A DNA stretch of 64,000 bases from assembly GCA_019359235.1 (NCBI GenBank), contig JAHHHT010000003.1, positions 1 through 64,000 on the forward strand, written 5' to 3'. Under the pieces are notes generated by a model, which worked only from the letters and a program-made list of their open reading frames with translations, made no database searches and was not told the origin of the DNA. The first letter of the stretch is position 1; every line of letters starts with the position of its first letter. Below, in pieces: positions 54,983 through 64,000 of this stretch. A program made the translations under genes and the position numbers. This stretch comes from Oscillatoria princeps RMCB-10 (GTDB lineage: Bacteria > Cyanobacteriota > Cyanobacteriia > Cyanobacteriales > Oscillatoriaceae).

Positions 54983-55624
54983 TCAGATAACCGATAATCC
55001 TAGCTTCTTGGCAATGTCGTGATTGTCAACAGGATAAACGGACTCAAAAGGGGTTAGCAAATTTGTCCATTCCCCCGCTTTAACGTATTGGTGTTGCTGC
55101 CGCACGAAATCAGAGATATCCTCGATATTTACAATCCAATCTCGCGCGTACCGGTATAAAACATCGCCGCGCAATCCTAGCTGAATCGCACGCCGGTCCA
55201 CTTTCGCGCCAGATGGGTCACGATCCGGGTCCCACTGCAGCCGCACAGACGACCGCTCAACAGCTTGTTTCCACTCTGTTTCGCTCCCATACACTTCTGG
55301 CGCAAAACTTGAATGCACTGCTGCGGCCAAAATTTCATCGAAAGCTGAACGCTTGACCCGCACGGCTAGTATCACTTCTTGGTCTGCTTTCGCACCCCAT
55401 GCCGAACGGTACATCACCCACAAGAAGTTAGGCTTAATCCAGCTCATGCGGCCTCGTCTGAATTCGCCGCCGAAATAACCGTGTGAGGCGGCAAAGTGAC
55501 CAAGGGCTGGGCGAAACGCCTGATAGACGACAGCCGAATTTTCGTCAAACTGCGCTAAAATGTGCCGCCCCGCTTTTGGCCACCGGCTGACTTGGGCTAA
55601 ATACGGTTCAGTGACCAGCCTCAC
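54983..55624 (-). CDS. DUF4291 family protein inside the sulfolipid operon (213 aa)
   Basis: The GTG at 55624 is preferred because GAGGAG lies nine bases upstream and it falls 19 bases after the sqdB stop; a longer frame from 55711 would overlap sqdB by 68 bases. DUF4291 signatures: ENSAVVYQAFRPALG, RRGRMSWIKPNFLWVMYRS, LQWDPDRDPSG and DRRAIQLGLRGDVLYRYA. The DUF4291 molecular function is not established to my knowledge. Expected order in cyanobacteria is sqdB next to sqdX; here this gene sits between them with 19- and 11-base gaps, so co-transcription is likely and a role linked to sulfolipid synthesis is possible but unproven. Confidence 0.82.
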   Translation of the reverse strand: MRLVTEPYLAQVSRWPKAGRHILAQFDENSAVVYQAFRPALGHFAASHGYFGGEFRRGRMSWIKPNFLWVMYRSAWGAKADQEVILAVRVKRSAFDEILAAAVHSSFAPEVYGSETEWKQAVERSSVRLQWDPDRDPSGAKVDRRAIQLGLRGDVLYRYARDWIVNIEDISDFVRQQHQYVKAGEWTNLLTPFESVYPVDNHDIAKKLGLSVI

Positions 55625-55643
55625 ACCAACTAACTCCTCTGAC

Positions 55644-56798
<1,155 letters not shown>

Positions 56799-56963
56799 TT
56801 AATGAACTTGCTTGCCAACACTCGGTTAATGTATCAGGTTTGTGTACCTTGTGACATATTTAGCCCGCCGGGGGAATGGGATATGGAGCGTGGGAAGGCG
56901 AAAGGCGAACCAATGCCCAGTGCCCTGTGCCCGATGCCCTGCGCCCTGCGCCCAGTCCCCCCA

Positions 56964-57560
56964 CTAGCCGCTCACCGGCACCTCGCCGGCAAAACTGGCC
57001 ACTCGGACAAATTCAAACGGGCCCGCCAGTGCGCCCCAGACATGCTCGTCGGTTTCTGGGTCGCGCCCCCGGTCGTGGCTGGTAAACTTGTGCTCGTCTA
57101 TCTCAAAAAAGCTGTCGAGATAGGTGGCTTTGCCTTTGCGCACCACCATGCAGCCCTTACCGGGCTCCACCTCGCCTTTGAAACTGCGCCCAGTCCACTG
57201 GGTCATAAAGGTGCAGCCCGGTAATTTTTCCAGGTGGTCTGCGCTTATCCCTTGCAGGCGCACGGGATCGCGAGAAGCGCCGTAGAACTTTTGTTCGTCC
57301 TTAAGGGCGTAATTTTCAATCTCAATGCGATCGCCGGCTGGCACCAACTTCAAGACTCGCACCCGGTACGGCTGATCTAGCATGTAGTCATACGCCTGCT
57401 CTAGGTACAAACTCACCCCACCCAGGATCTCTAGGGGCAAAGGGCGCATGCAAACCCGAATGTGGGCAAAAAATGGCGGATTTTCAAACGCTTGCGCTTG
57501 GTTGCTGAAGTCAGATGCCATCCAGCGAGCCAGGGTGGCGATATCAGTGGAATGGGTCAT
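56964..57560 (-). CDS. cpcT: Phycobiliprotein lyase of the CpcT/CpeT type (198 aa)
   Basis: CpcT attaches phycocyanobilin to Cys155-type sites on phycocyanin beta-chains. The ATG at 57560 gives MTHSTDIATLARWMASDF, the family start; the upstream extension to 57635 has no homology. Other family stretches: FFAHIRVCMRPLP, SLYLEQAYDYMLDQPYR, YGASRDPVRL, GCTFMTQWTG and KFTSHDRGRD. About 198 residues is normal, and the fold is a calycin-like barrel. It lies 168 bases upstream of sqdB on the same strand but is probably a separate unit. A CpeT role in phycoerythrin cannot be excluded. Confidence 0.9.
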   Translation of the reverse strand: MTHSTDIATLARWMASDFSNQAQAFENPPFFAHIRVCMRPLPLEILGGVSLYLEQAYDYMLDQPYRVRVLKLVPAGDRIEIENYALKDEQKFYGASRDPVRLQGISADHLEKLPGCTFMTQWTGRSFKGEVEPGKGCMVVRKGKATYLDSFFEIDEHKFTSHDRGRDPETDEHVWGALAGPFEFVRVASFAGEVPVSG

Positions 57561-57939
57561 TGGTTCAATCTGCTGCCGGTGAGTGGGAACGATCCCCATT
57601 ATTTTAAGGGGCAGCGGCTTCAACAGCGCCGTCAAACAAAAAAGCAGTCTGTCCCGACACGGGCCCCTGCTCTCAATTTCGGTTAAATACTTATAATTTG
57701 TGCCGGCTTTTGATTAACTTTGGGAATAAACCGCGCCTGAGCCAAGAGCGCCAAGAAGGAAGAGGAAAGAGGAAAAGGGATACAAGCGGCTGAGCATCAT
57801 ATATTTCCCCCTCTCCCCTTGTGGGAGAGGGGGTTAGGGGGTGAGGGGGTCAGGGGTTGGGGGGGTTAGGGATTGGGTGTTGGGGGTTGCCTGAAATTTG
57901 CCTGGTGATCCGATTTTACAGAAAATGCAGCTGCCGGCA
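57561..57939. other. Intergenic region between phytase-like gene and cpcT
   Basis: 379 bases with a GCGCCTGAGCCAAGAGCGCC segment (57729-57755) shared with the 53.3 kb spacer, and G-rich runs near 57800-57880 (GGGTTAGGG type). The cpcT promoter should lie here but no clear boxes are visible. Confidence 0.5.
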
Positions 57940-59208
57940 TCACCGCCCTTTCTTCAGGCGAAACAGCAGAAACTGCGTCGCTTGCGCCTCCTCGAAATTG
58001 TTGTCGCTCACCAGGAGCAAGCTCTGGGTGCCATCGGGCAAGCGAGGGCCAAGTGTCATGCCCTCCAGGTTGTCTAAGGTTACGCCCAGCGAAGCCAAGT
58101 TGAGCACCAACTTTTTGCGCACCGGCTCAATTCCCTTGACCTCGCCCTTCAGGCTGGCAATGGCCGAGGTGTCTGTGGCCCCGCCGGTGGCCACTTGAAA
58201 AATCCGAGCACCGTATCCCAAGAATCCCAGCGAGCGCTCCAAACTCAGGAAATGGCCCCCGCCATCCAGTACCATTAAGTCGGTCAAGCCATTGGCAATC
58301 GACCACTTCGGCGGTGTGTCCATCGGGTAGAGATGTTCTGCAATCAGCACCGGCGGATCGCCGGCAGGACTGGTCAAATAGTGCAGCAGCCGGTTTTTCG
58401 GCTGCTGTTCTGAGTCGGGCTGGTCCGTGTCCTGCAGCAGGGGCGACTCTGTGGCGGTAAACACGCGCAAAGGCTCGCCAGCACCCCCCGGATTCAGGGT
58501 CAGGGATTCAAACCCGAGATTGTTTTGCACCCCCCGCTGCTGCTCAGATCCAGCGGCGTCGGGCAAATAGCGCTGCGGGAGTGGCAAACTCTTGCGCCAC
58601 TGACCGGTACTCAAGTCAAACTCATTCACAAACGGAGGGATGCCGGCGCTGGAGACTCCTTCGCTGGCGACAAATACAGTGTTCGGCGGCGCGAAGGCCA
58701 AACCTTCGGGATTGATGGTGTTTCTGGCATAGGGCTGGCCATCCTCGGCAGTTAGGGGGGTGACGCCTTCTATAGAGACGTTCTTGATGCCAATCCTGCC
58801 GGTGTCCTCGGAATCGAGGCTCAGGCGCAGGGTGTAGAACCGCGCCGGGGCGAAGGCGCTGGGGTCGTCGGAAAGGGCGTAGAAGCGATCGCGCTGCCGG
58901 TCGTATGCGATCGCTGACAGCCCGCCTACGGGCGTTTCTTCAAAGGTCATTTTCGGCAGCAGGTACTCGTCGAGAAATTCTAGGGAAACGTCGAGAAAGA
59001 TCCGCTTGTCTGCTGCCAGCGGACCTGAGTCCGCTGCCGGCGGTTCTGAGGGTGCCGGCTCACCGACTCCCGCCGCCCGCTCAATCCCTCGCTCGACTGC
59101 CGGCGCAATCCCCCGCTCCAGTGCCACTTGCGGCGCGCCGCAGCCGGTGAGCAAACTCAACAGGGCGAAGGCGCACGCTGCCAGTATTGGAACGAACCGG
59201 CGAGACAT
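57940..59208 (-). CDS. Lipoprotein with phytase-like esterase domain (422 aa)
   Basis: The ATG at 59208 gives MSRRFVPILAACAFALLSL followed by the lipobox LTGC, so it should be a lipoprotein; the longer frame from 59295 lacks this. Residues about 100-415 match the esterase-like/phytase-like beta-propeller family: VGGLSAIAYDRQRDRFYALSD, NPEGLAFAPPNTVFVASEG, NNLGFESLTLNPG, and LDNLEGMTLGPRLPDG. Such proteins are thought to be phosphoesterases outside the cytoplasm; the substrate is unknown. It is divergent from the exported TPR gene across 164 bases. 422 residues is typical of the family. Confidence 0.82.
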   Translation of the reverse strand: MSRRFVPILAACAFALLSLLTGCGAPQVALERGIAPAVERGIERAAGVGEPAPSEPPAADSGPLAADKRIFLDVSLEFLDEYLLPKMTFEETPVGGLSAIAYDRQRDRFYALSDDPSAFAPARFYTLRLSLDSEDTGRIGIKNVSIEGVTPLTAEDGQPYARNTINPEGLAFAPPNTVFVASEGVSSAGIPPFVNEFDLSTGQWRKSLPLPQRYLPDAAGSEQQRGVQNNLGFESLTLNPGGAGEPLRVFTATESPLLQDTDQPDSEQQPKNRLLHYLTSPAGDPPVLIAEHLYPMDTPPKWSIANGLTDLMVLDGGGHFLSLERSLGFLGYGARIFQVATGGATDTSAIASLKGEVKGIEPVRKKLVLNLASLGVTLDNLEGMTLGPRLPDGTQSLLLVSDNNFEEAQATQFLLFRLKKGR

Positions 59209-59372
59209 TGAGGGCGTCTTTTTTTGAAAAAGCGTCGCTAGCACGCCACCTGTGCCAGCATAGCGATTACTACCGTTTGTCACTTGAAAACCCACAAGAC
59301 TACCTGGTTTTTAATGTAGCAGCCACTTTGGCTGCAAACATGAAAGTAACAGCTGGAGAAAAGAAAGTTCAG
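59209..59372. promoter_or_regulatory. Divergent promoter region
   Basis: 164 bases between the divergent starts at 59208 and 59373. Both promoters should be here. An AT-rich stretch (TGGTTTTTAATGT near 59305) is the most promoter-like part, but no complete -35/-10 pair is evident. Confidence 0.35.
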
Positions 59373-60620
59373 ATGCATAAGAAAATCCCTTTGTCAAGTA
59401 TTTGCCTGGGTGTTGCGCTCACCGGCACCCTGCTGTTGCTGTGTGCCGGTGCGATCGCAGAGGATCGCAACTCCTCCCAGCCGCCGCAGGAGTTTCTCGA
59501 ACCGCTGGAGTTTACAAAGCCCGATCCGCTTTTGCCGAAAATGCGGGACGAGCGGGAACTCACCCCTGCGGAGCTTGAGGCGCTCGCTCCCGCTCTCGAC
59601 CAGCTGAACGCGGAGGCGGCGGCGCTCCTGCAAGCGGGAAAGACGCTGCAGGCGTTCAATACTTGGAATCGGGAGTTGCGATTGCGCCGGTTTTTTGGCC
59701 CTTTGGCGGAGGTGGGAGCGCTGACAAGGGTGGCGAAGATTGCCAGGGAGCAAAGTCAAACGACGGAGATGCAGCTGATTGCGCAGCGGTTGCAAGCGAT
59801 TCAGCTGGAGGTGGAGGCGGAGGGAAAAGCGCCGGCAGATCCGAAGTTGCTGTCAGCGCTGGGGGCGGCTTTTGTGGAGGTGGCGGCGCGAGAGCAGGCT
59901 GTGGGTGTTTACGAGCAAATTTTAGCGGCGGCGCGAGCTTCTGGAGATATGCCGGCGCTAGAGGCGACGCTGACTGCGCTTGCGCAACTGCATTTCGGCG
60001 GGTTATCTTACTCGGAGGCTGCTGCGACTTATGAGGAATTGCTGGCTCTCAATCAGCAGAAAAGCAATCGCACGGAGCAGGACAGTCTGAATGAGGGGGC
60101 TTATCTGGAAAAGCTGGCTTTTATTTATGATAAGACTAAGGAGTACCAGAAGTCTTTAGAGGTGCGCGAAAAGCTTCTGAACCGCTATCGCGCTGCGCAA
60201 GATCCGGTGCCGGTGCCGGCGCTCAAGATAGCGATGGGGGAAAGTTGTGAGGGGATTGGCCGGCTTGTTATGGCGGCTCAATACTATCAGGAAGCTTATG
60301 CGCTGGGGTGGGCGCTGCAGCAGTTCGCGCGTGCCGGTGAGGCGCTGCAAAAGTTGGGCGCACTTTACCAGGAGCAGGACAAGAAGCCGGAAGCTTTGCA
60401 GGTTTATCAAGCGCTGCTGGTGGTGCAGCAGCGGGGTTCGGACTTTTACGGGTTGATGAATACTTACGACCTAATTGGCGCGCTCAATGTGGAGCGCAAG
60501 GCTTACCCTCAAGCGCTGGCTGCTTTTCAGAAGGGGCTGGAAATTGCCAGACAGCTCAAGTATCAGGAAGACTATTTTGAAAGGAAGATTGAGGGAGTTA
60601 GCCAGCAGCGCAACCGGTAG
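59373..60620 (+). CDS. Exported TPR-repeat protein (415 aa)
   Basis: The ATG at 59373 gives MHKKIPLSSICLGVALTGTL, a clear signal peptide ending GAIAEDR; an ATG at 59340 would add 11 residues. The mature protein has an acidic start (ELTPAELEALAPALDQLN) and then TPR-like helical pairs (about 55-410: AALLQAGKTLQAFNTWNREL, YEQILAAARASGDMPA, LEKLAFIYDKTKEYQKS, LGALYQEQDKKPEALQVYQ, YPQALAAFQKGLEIA). TPR proteins of this kind mediate protein-protein contacts in the periplasm. It is convergent with the next gene, and no partner is evident. Confidence 0.8.
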   Translation: MHKKIPLSSICLGVALTGTLLLLCAGAIAEDRNSSQPPQEFLEPLEFTKPDPLLPKMRDERELTPAELEALAPALDQLNAEAAALLQAGKTLQAFNTWNRELRLRRFFGPLAEVGALTRVAKIAREQSQTTEMQLIAQRLQAIQLEVEAEGKAPADPKLLSALGAAFVEVAAREQAVGVYEQILAAARASGDMPALEATLTALAQLHFGGLSYSEAAATYEELLALNQQKSNRTEQDSLNEGAYLEKLAFIYDKTKEYQKSLEVREKLLNRYRAAQDPVPVPALKIAMGESCEGIGRLVMAAQYYQEAYALGWALQQFARAGEALQKLGALYQEQDKKPEALQVYQALLVVQQRGSDFYGLMNTYDLIGALNVERKAYPQALAAFQKGLEIARQLKYQEDYFERKIEGVSQQRNR

Positions 60621-60632
60621 CGCATGGTTAAT

Positions 60633-60694
60633 AAACCGGGTTTATTTTTAAGAATATAACGGGCGGTGCAATTCCATAGATAAACCCGGTTTCT
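60633..60694. terminator. Bidirectional hairpin between convergent genes
   Basis: Twelve-base arms AAACCGGGTTTA and TAAACCCGGTTT around a 38-base loop, between the TPR stop (60620) and the stop of the 60765 gene. Member of the dispersed AAACCSGGTTT family. Confidence 0.55.
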
Positions 60695-60764
60695 AGGATT
60701 AGTTTACCGGGGTTGCCGGCTTTCTGCAGTTAGAAAGTGCCGGCTGGCTCCCTACCGGCTGCCG

Positions 60765-61370
60765 TTAAAAATCTTCAACAGCTGCCGGCTCCTCTTCGTC
60801 TTCTTCCTCGGCTAATAGCTGATCTAGAAAAATAAGATTGGGCGGCAGGTGACGCGCCAGCGCCACTCCGGTTGCCTGACAGTATTTTATGGCGAACTTC
60901 TTGGCCTGATTTTTATTGGGCAGGCAGGGATTTAATACTTCAACTTCCAGCCAGCCCAGCAGGTCGGTATAGGGGGTGCGCTCTCGCTCAAATACGGAAA
61001 CCCGCCAATACTCTAAGGAAGGATCGTCGGGGAAGAGGATTTTTTGCTCTTCTGCGCAAGGTTCGCCCTCCTCAAGTATAGTTTCGTAAACTGTGCTATT
61101 GGGCATGAAGTGAACGCACTGGTCGCCTATTTTAATGTCCCGCAGCAATCCCGTTTGGGGGTTGGCGTATTTCCAGGCTTTCTTGCGTTTGAAGACTAGG
61201 GGGATGAGTTCTTCTGCCGGTTTTCCGTGCTTTTCGATATATTGCAGCGCTCGCTCAAATGTGTGGAAAACTTGGCTGGCGGTGTCTCCGTAGGGATCGA
61301 CAACCTGCAGCCGGCCTTCCCCAAGCTCGCGGATAGTGTGGCCTTTGTGTTTGTGTTCGAGTTTCAGCAT
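60765..61370 (-). CDS. Hypothetical acidic-tailed protein (201 aa)
   Basis: Not recognised. It begins MLKLEHKHKGHTIRELGEGR and has no signal peptide. Residues about 5-50 look like a small alpha/beta unit (VVDPYGDTASQVFHTFERAL), the middle is rich in aromatic and charged residues (FKRKKAWKYANPQTG, EYWRVSVFERERTPY), and the last 20 residues are acidic (LLAEEEDEEEPAAVEDF). It is probably cytoplasmic. No ribosome-binding site was assigned. It is convergent with the TPR gene and divergent from the kinase gene further right. Confidence 0.6.
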   Translation of the reverse strand: MLKLEHKHKGHTIRELGEGRLQVVDPYGDTASQVFHTFERALQYIEKHGKPAEELIPLVFKRKKAWKYANPQTGLLRDIKIGDQCVHFMPNSTVYETILEEGEPCAEEQKILFPDDPSLEYWRVSVFERERTPYTDLLGWLEVEVLNPCLPNKNQAKKFAIKYCQATGVALARHLPPNLIFLDQLLAEEEDEEEPAAVEDF

Positions 61371-61622
61371 AGATCAACAGTTAGCAACTCTGTGGGGTGC
61401 GTTCTCCAGGGGGGACGCGCCTCACTTCTCAATTTTAGGGCAAGGGGTGCCGGTGGCAAGATAAGATTTTTCCCCTCACCCCCGCAGCCAACGCCTGCAA
61501 GGGAGAGAAATTTTCACCCTCACCCCCCTAACCCCCCTCTCCCCTCATGGGAGAGGGGGGAACAAGAAAAGGGAACGCACCCCCAATTCTCATAAAAATT
61601 TAACAAAAAAACACACAAAATG

Positions 61623-61914
61623 CGCCGCACTTGTGTTAGGGTGTAGGTGGTGGAAAATGTGCCGGCATATAAGGGTGGGATTTGTGGCCGGTGTTTATTA
61701 ATGAACCGCCATAGACGCGCCAGCGGCTTCCCGTAGGGTAGACGCCAAGGACGCCAAGAGAGGTGAGGAAGTGGGTGGGAATGGCTGAGGAGACAGAAAC
61801 CGGGTTTCTTCAAGAAACCCGGTTTCTTAATTTCCCACGATTTCTGGAAAAATTCGCACAACCGGCAGCACTTGTGTTAGGGTGTATGTGGTGGAAAAGG
61901 TGCCGGCATATAAG
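61623..61914. repeat. Direct repeat pair of about 50 bases
   Basis: Copies at 61623-61675 and 61866-61914 share CACTTGTGTTAGGGTGTA and GTGCCGGCATATAAG with few differences. The AGAAACCGGGTTTCTT hairpin lies between them. Confidence 0.75.
61796..61828. repeat. AGAAACCGGGTTTCTT / AAGAAACCCGGTTTCT hairpin
   Basis: Near-perfect inverted repeat with a 2-base loop, a member of the dispersed family. Confidence 0.75.
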
Positions 61915-62174
61915 GTGTCCCAATGGGAGTTGGAGCGTGGCGATTCCCAACTGCTGGCTTGCAAGCCCCACCGGCACATCTGTTATATAAGTGGTGGAAA
62001 GGACTGATCTCCGTAATAGAGAGTCTGGCTCATAGAATTCGCAGCTCATCAAACAAAGCCCACCGGCACCGGCTTGATTGGGGGGAGATGCCGGCATCCC
62101 CTCGCCCGCCGTCTTGCCGGTGGGCGCAGAGGGCAATTTTAACCAACCCTCTACCGCAACCGGCACATCTATTG

Positions 62175-62180
62175 TATAAT
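62175..62180 (+). promoter_or_regulatory. Putative -10 box TATAAT of the kinase gene
   Basis: Exact TATAAT 27 bases before the kinase ATG (62208). No convincing -35 is visible upstream, so this is a candidate only. Confidence 0.35.
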
Positions 62181-62207
62181 CAGTGCAAACCTCTACCGCC
62201 GGAAACC

Positions 62208-64000
62208 ATGCGCTGTCTGAACTGCCATCAAGACGGACTCCCGCCTGACACCCAATTCTGCCCTAACTGTAACACATACTTGCCGGAGCTGATGCGGGAC
62301 ATCCTGCCCTGTGGCACTCGGCTGCGCGGGAAGGACTTCGAGATAGAATACGCTTTGGGGCGGGGCGGGTTTGGCATTACTTACCGCGCCCACCAGACTC
62401 GTTTAGAGCGGGCGGTTGCTATCAAAGAATTCTACCACCGAGACTCTTGCCAGCGCCTCCCTGAAACCCTCACAATTTCTGTGGCGCAGAACCATAAAGA
62501 CATGTTTGAAAAATGGTTGGAGCGCTTCGTGCGGGAAGGGCGCATTTTGGCAAGACTCAACCACCCCAACATCGTGCGGGTGCATGACTTATTTGAGGAA
62601 AGAGGCACCGCCTATCTGGTGATGGAACTGCTGGAAGGTGGCACCCTGCGGCAAGAGTTAAACGCCCAACCGGCCAAAAAATTGCCCCCCCAGCGCGTGC
62701 GAGAAATAATGGAAGCGCTCGTGGGTGCCTTAGAGGCGGTTCACGAAGAGGAAGTGTACCATTTGGACATCAAACCGGAGAATATCCTGGTAACGCCAAA
62801 AGGGCAAGTGGTGTTAATCGATTTTGGGGCGGCGAAGCGGGGAACCAGCGCGACTTGGAGCACCCGCGCTCTATCACCTCGCTATGCGCCGCCAGAACTG
62901 ATTGACTCCCAGCGTATAGGGGCGGAAAGCGATATTTTTGAGCTGGGGATGGTGCTGCACGAAATGCTGGCGGGTGCGCTTCCAGAATCCGCCCAGCACA
63001 GGCAGTTGGGAGACACCTGTCAACCGGCAGATTTAGAAGAACCCTGGCGGAGTTTAGTAGCAGCAGCTTTGCCGCTAGATAAAGACAAGCGCCCCAAAAG
63101 TGTGCGGGAATGGTGGAATTCGGCGGGGTTTGCACCGGCAGTTCCATCCCCCGCGCCGGAAGTGCTTGCGCCAACAGTTACCATTACACCGCCGGCAGTA
63201 CTTGCGCCAACAGTTACCATTGCACCACCGGCAGTGCTTGCGCCAACAGTTACCATTACACCACCGGCATTTCAGCTACCTCCTGTAGCTGGATTGCGGG
63301 GCTATTTTATTTTGCCACAACTGGCGCAGCAGGAGATGGTGCGGCAACTGGGGCGCGGAGTTATCAGAGACGTGATTCCCCTGAATCAGGAGTTGGTGCT
63401 GGTGTGTGCGACTGGCGGCGCGGCACTGTTTAATATGAGCAGTGGCGAGGCGCTGTGGGAAATAGACTGTCCGGCAAGATGCGGCGCTTTGAGTCCTGAT
63501 GGCACTCTGCTAGCATTAGTCTGGGCGCGAGATATCTATTTGTGGGATTTGCGCACCGGGAAATTCCTGCGACAGCTTTCTGGACATGGGCATCGGGTGA
63601 CAAGCGTCGCCTTCACCCCAGATGGCAAAATTCTGGCGTCGGGGAGTGATGATGATACCGTGCGACTGTGGGATGTGGCTTCAGGGAGAGAACTGCGACA
63701 GCTTTCTGGACATCGGGAATGGGTGACAAGCGTCGCCTTCTCCCCAGATGGCAAAATTCTGGCGTTGGGGAACCGTAATAATACCGTGCGACTGTGGGAT
63801 GTCGCTTCAGGGAGAGAACTGCGACAGCTTTCTGGACATTGGCATTGGGTGTTCTGCGTCGCCTTCTCCCCAGATGGCAAAATTCTGGCGTCGGGGAGTC
63901 AGGATCAAACCGTGCGACTGTGGGATGTGGCTTCAGGGAGTCAACTGCGAGAGCTTTTTGGACATAGTAATTTTGTGAGTAGCGTCGCCTTCTCCCCAGA
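62208..64000 (+). CDS. Zinc-ribbon Ser/Thr protein kinase with WD40 repeats (cut by window edge)
   Basis: 597 codons are visible and the frame is open to the edge. A zinc ribbon (C3, C6, C18, C21: MRCLNCHQDG, FCPNCN) leads a Hanks-type kinase domain (about 40-300): glycine loop LGRGGFGITY, catalytic loop YHLDIKPENI with HLD in place of HRD (D187), and DFGAAKRG (D205). Three VLAPTVTITPPA-type units (about 315-360) link to WD40 repeats from about 390, with 42-residue units such as VAFSPDGKILASGSDDDTV. The zinc ribbon plus kinase is a common cyanobacterial layout, and the propeller would bind a partner. The final blades and stop are outside the window. Confidence 0.88.
   Translation, partial: MRCLNCHQDGLPPDTQFCPNCNTYLPELMRDILPCGTRLRGKDFEIEYALGRGGFGITYRAHQTRLERAVAIKEFYHRDSCQRLPETLTISVAQNHKDMFEKWLERFVREGRILARLNHPNIVRVHDLFEERGTAYLVMELLEGGTLRQELNAQPAKKLPPQRVREIMEALVGALEAVHEEEVYHLDIKPENILVTPKGQVVLIDFGAAKRGTSATWSTRALSPRYAPPELIDSQRIGAESDIFELGMVLHEMLAGALPESAQHRQLGDTCQPADLEEPWRSLVAAALPLDKDKRPKSVREWWNSAGFAPAVPSPAPEVLAPTVTITPPAVLAPTVTIAPPAVLAPTVTITPPAFQLPPVAGLRGYFILPQLAQQEMVRQLGRGVIRDVIPLNQELVLVCATGGAALFNMSSGEALWEIDCPARCGALSPDGTLLALVWARDIYLWDLRTGKFLRQLSGHGHRVTSVAFTPDGKILASGSDDDTVRLWDVASGRELRQLSGHREWVTSVAFSPDGKILALGNRNNTVRLWDVASGRELRQLSGHWHWVFCVAFSPDGKILASGSQDQTVRLWDVASGSQLRELFGHSNFVSSVAFSP
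63567..64000 (+). repeat. 126-base coding repeats (WD40 blades)
   Basis: Consecutive WD40 units begin at 63567, 63693 and 63819, exactly 126 bases apart, and are almost identical at DNA level (CTGCGACAGCTTTCTGGACA each time), showing recent blade duplication. Confidence 0.85.

Larger units (their letters stand above)
61371..62207. other. Intergenic region with direct repeats, upstream of a kinase gene
   Basis: 837 bases. Contains a 50-base direct repeat (61623-61675 and 61866-61914), a perfect AGAAACCGGGTTTCTT hairpin (61796-61828), C/G-rich runs near 61470-61560, and a putative -10 box at 62175. Two related TATA-like stretches follow CCGGCACATCT (61974 and 62162). No gene seen. Confidence 0.6.

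Noticed and set aside
61371-62207. Possible tRNA or small RNA upstream of the zinc-ribbon kinase
   Set aside because: Only repeats and hairpins of the dispersed families were found; no cloverleaf or conserved tRNA boxes could be traced.

Overview
The window looks like chromosome of a filamentous, multicellular-type cyanobacterium (Oscillatoriales-like). The basis is: sulfolipid genes (sqdB, sqdX), a CpcT-type phycobiliprotein lyase, the conserved purC / Omp85 / lpxC-fabZ-lpxA-lpxB cluster, a CyaB1-type GAF-GAF-PAS adenylate cyclase, many STAND/WD40/kinase signalling genes, HIP1 octamers (GCGATCGC) in the core-gene half, and heptamer tandem repeats (ATGCCCC). I do not assign a species.

Region 1 (1-25.5 kb, all on the minus strand) is an accessory block for very large secreted repeat proteins. 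It holds the start of an RTX-like repeat protein that runs off the left edge, a 3028-residue serralysin/RTX protein, an HlyD-type adaptor, an M50-type membrane metallopeptidase, and a 2842-residue protein carrying DUF4114, long 36-residue repeats, a subtilase, LysM, an N-acetylmuramoyl-L-alanine amidase, LysM, two SH3b domains and a CHAP domain. No ABC transporter is present in the window. The spacers (up to 2.8 kb) are filled with diverged duplications, tandem repeats and palindromes.

Region 2 (25.5-34.8 kb) is a signalling/conflict-type block: an HTH-STAND NTPase, a Ser/Thr kinase with TPRs, a tight two-gene unit of HTH-HEAT protein plus CHAT (caspase-like) protease with a seven-blade WD40 propeller, and a membrane-anchored NPCBM-like protein. 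No GCGATCGC was found by eye from 1 to about 34.8 kb.

Region 3 (34.8-45.2 kb) begins with a lone C5 cytosine methyltransferase whose catalytic Cys is replaced by Ser. The lipid A genes lpxC-fabZ-lpxA-lpxB follow, with Omp85/BamA, purC and a prohibitin-like gene upstream, all on the minus strand.

Region 4 (46.2-64 kb) carries an unrecognised gene paired with a PLP decarboxylase, a small exported protein, a CyaB1-like adenylate cyclase, a tight sqdB - DUF4291 - sqdX operon, cpcT, a phytase-like lipoprotein divergent from an exported TPR protein, a hypothetical protein, and a zinc-ribbon Ser/Thr kinase with WD40 repeats that runs off the right edge. Intergenic DNA throughout is rich in short dispersed hairpin repeats. 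No tRNA, rRNA, CRISPR array, transposase or prophage gene was recognised.
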